7,061 nt of DNA, taken from positions 1 through 7,061 of the forward strand of contig SBBV01000478.1 of NCBI GenBank assembly GCA_005240015.1. The letters are read 5' to 3'. The translations under genes and the position numbers were made by a program. Each line of letters begins with the position of its first letter. Positions within the stretch are counted from its first letter, which is position 1. A model generated the notes under the pieces. It was given only the letters and a program-made list of their open reading frames with translations, was not told where the DNA came from and did no database searches. The stretch comes from Candidatus Odyssella thessalonicensis. Lineage in GTDB: Bacteria > Pseudomonadota > Alphaproteobacteria > Bin65. This document shows positions 5,865-7,061 of this stretch, piece after piece.

Positions 5865-6857
5865 CTATGGCTTCAGCACCACCTTCCCCATCGCCTTCCG
5901 CTCCTCGACGAACCGGTGCGCTTGGGCTGCCTCCGCAAGCGGCAAGCGGGCGGCGATCGCGGGTTGGGCGCGGCCGCTCGCCAGCATCTCGATCGCCTGC
6001 TCCATCGCCTCGCGCCTGGGCTCGGGCCAGTGGTCGAGCGTGTGCATGGTGAAGCAGCGCACCGCCGGGCTCGCCTCGAGATTGGCCCGCATCGCGGCGA
6101 AGAGATCGCCCTCGGGCATGCCGCCCAGCACCGCATAGGAGACGACCATGCCGAGCGGAGCCAGCAGCTTGAGGTCTTCGGCAAAATTCTTGCCGGCGAT
6201 GTGATCGAACACGATGTCGGCGCCGCGACCCTGGGTCAGAGACTTGACGCGCTCGACCACGTTCTCGGCGCGGTGGTCTATGGCGGCTATTGCGCCGCGC
6301 GCTTTCACGAATGCGCATTTCCCGCCGCCGCCGGCGACGCCGATGGCGTCGGCGCCGGCAAGCCGCGCCACATCGATGAGCGCCGTGCCGACGCCGCCCG
6401 CGGCACCCAGTACCACGACGGTCTTCGGCTCGACGCCGCGCGCGGCGCGGTGCAGCAAGAGCCAGGCGAGCTGGTAGTTGGTGAGCGCCACCGCCTCGTC
6501 GAAGTCGATGCCCTCGGGCAGCGGCCAGACCGCGTCCTCGGGCGCCGCCACGTATTCGGCATAGAGCCCGCCGCGATTGCCGAGATCGTAGCCGGCGACG
6601 AACACCTTCTGTCCGGCGCTGAGCTTCCGGACACCGGCGCCGACCGCGGCGACCTGCCCGCTCATCTCGTTGCCCGGCACGAACGGAAGCTGCGGCATCC
6701 AGCGATAGCGCCCGGTGCGGATCAGCAGGTCGAAGTAGTTGACGCCGATCGCCCGTGCGCGCACCAGCACCTCGCCGGCCGCGGGCTCGGGATTCGGCAG
6801 ATCGACGTGCTCGAGCACCTCGGCGCCGCCGGTGCGGCTGATGCGGATCGCTTTCAT
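5865..6857 (-). CDS. Zinc-free medium-chain dehydrogenase/reductase, NADPH:quinone oxidoreductase type
   Basis: This 330-residue protein belongs to the quinone oxidoreductase branch of the medium-chain dehydrogenase/reductase superfamily, soluble NAD(P)H-dependent enzymes that reduce quinones or alpha,beta-unsaturated carbonyls. The N-terminal GroES-like domain shows GEVLVRARAIGVNYFDLLIRTG (about 28-49), PFVPGNEMSGQVAAVGAGV (58-76) and GGLYAEYV (96-103). The Rossmann nucleotide loop is VVVLGAAGGVGTALIDVARL (147-166). The family signature GADIVFDHIAGKNF (212-225) is present, and the end GKVVLKP (324-330) is typical. The catalytic and structural zinc cysteines of alcohol dehydrogenases are missing. 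I chose the ATG at 6857 because MKAIRI is the usual start of the family and GAGGGAG lies about ten bases upstream; an in-frame ATG at 6896 would add 13 unlikely residues and overlaps a candidate -10 box. It is convergent with the soxYZ-like pair. Substrate is unknown. Confidence 0.92.
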   Translation of the reverse strand: MKAIRISRTGGAEVLEHVDLPNPEPAAGEVLVRARAIGVNYFDLLIRTGRYRWMPQLPFVPGNEMSGQVAAVGAGVRKLSAGQKVFVAGYDLGNRGGLYAEYVAAPEDAVWPLPEGIDFDEAVALTNYQLAWLLLHRAARGVEPKTVVVLGAAGGVGTALIDVARLAGADAIGVAGGGGKCAFVKARGAIAAIDHRAENVVERVKSLTQGRGADIVFDHIAGKNFAEDLKLLAPLGMVVSYAVLGGMPEGDLFAAMRANLEASPAVRCFTMHTLDHWPEPRREAMEQAIEMLASGRAQPAIAARLPLAEAAQAHRFVEERKAMGKVVLKP

Positions 6858-6885
6858 GGCGGTTCGCTCCCTCGCTCTCGCGCGC

Positions 6886-6915
6886 AACATAGCCAAGCCG
6901 GCGCGATCCCGTCAG
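6886..6915 (-). promoter_or_regulatory. Candidate promoter of the quinone-oxidoreductase-type gene
   Basis: On the minus strand CTGACG (6915-6910) and TATGTT (6891-6886) are separated by 18 bases, each a 4-of-6 or so match to the sigma-70 -35 and -10 boxes. Transcription would begin just upstream of the ribosome binding site and the ATG at 6857. The -35 box overlaps the stop codon of the upstream gene (6914-6912). This rests on pattern matching alone. Confidence 0.35.
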
Positions 6916-7061
6916 CGGGTTCCGGCGGTGTCGCGATAGAAAGCGTAAGGGCCGATGCGTGCCGTGAGGATCGGCGCATGCGAAGGTGCGTCTGCGCCGA
7001 GCGGCACGGCGCAATGCGCGCCCATGCCGGGATCGGGACCGGCGCCGGCAAGCGCGCGCGC
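6912..7061 (-). CDS. C-terminal end of an unrecognised protein (5' part outside the window)
   Basis: The minus-strand frame is open from the right edge to a TGA at 6914-6912, giving 49 codons. GC-rich third codon positions are consistent with real coding. The visible tail includes GPDPGMGAHCAVPLGADAPS and then ILTARIGPYAFYRDTAGTR before the stop. I do not recognise a family from this fragment, and it has no membrane segment. It lies 54 bases upstream of the quinone-oxidoreductase-type gene on the same strand, so the two could share a transcript, although a candidate promoter lies at the junction. Confidence 0.5.
   Translation of the reverse strand, partial: ARALAGAGPDPGMGAHCAVPLGADAPSHAPILTARIGPYAFYRDTAGTR

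Noticed and set aside
5839..7014. 391-codon minus-strand frame overlapping the quinone-oxidoreductase-type gene
   Set aside because: It is an alternative frame of the same strand with an arginine-rich, motif-free product; the 330-residue frame has the complete family signature.

Overview
The window is high-GC (clearly above 60 percent by eye, with GC-rich third codon positions) and reads like chromosome from an alphaproteobacterium, most likely a Hyphomicrobiales or Rhodospirillales relative. This assignment rests on codon usage and the gene families present; no marker gene fixes the taxon.

Layout. Positions 2-736 (minus strand) hold the N-terminal part of a trypsin/HtrA-fold (S1C-like) protein that has lost all three catalytic residues and runs off the left edge. 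Divergent from it, 873-2066 (+) encodes a 12-helix MFS transporter. After a 145-base gap, 2212-2661 and 2673-4838 (+) form a two-gene operon for a molybdenum hydroxylase of the isoquinoline 1-oxidoreductase type: a small subunit with two [2Fe-2S] clusters and a Tat-exported molybdopterin subunit. After 96 bases come 4935-5426 and 5423-5740 (+), overlapping by ATGA, which encode a SoxY-like and a SoxZ carrier pair. A near-perfect 28-base inverted repeat (5761-5850) separates soxZ from the convergent gene 5865-6857 (minus), a zinc-free quinone-oxidoreductase-type medium-chain dehydrogenase/reductase. Positions 6912-7061 (minus) are the C-terminal end of an unrecognised gene. No intergenic stretch exceeds about 150 bases, and I see no tRNA, rRNA, CRISPR array or insertion sequence.

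How the genes may work together. The centre of interest is 2212-5740: a periplasmic Mo hydroxylase beside a periplasmic SoxYZ-type carrier. Each pair has one Tat-signal subunit (the Mo subunit, SoxY) and one partner without a signal (the Fe-S subunit, SoxZ). The SoxY-like protein keeps a cysteine where the canonical carrier cysteine should be but lacks the terminal GGCGG arm. No soxA, soxX, soxB, soxC or soxD is in the window. One possibility is that the carrier holds a thiol-bound intermediate that the Mo enzyme oxidises, which would be distinct from standard thiosulfate oxidation. This is a hypothesis from gene order and motifs only.
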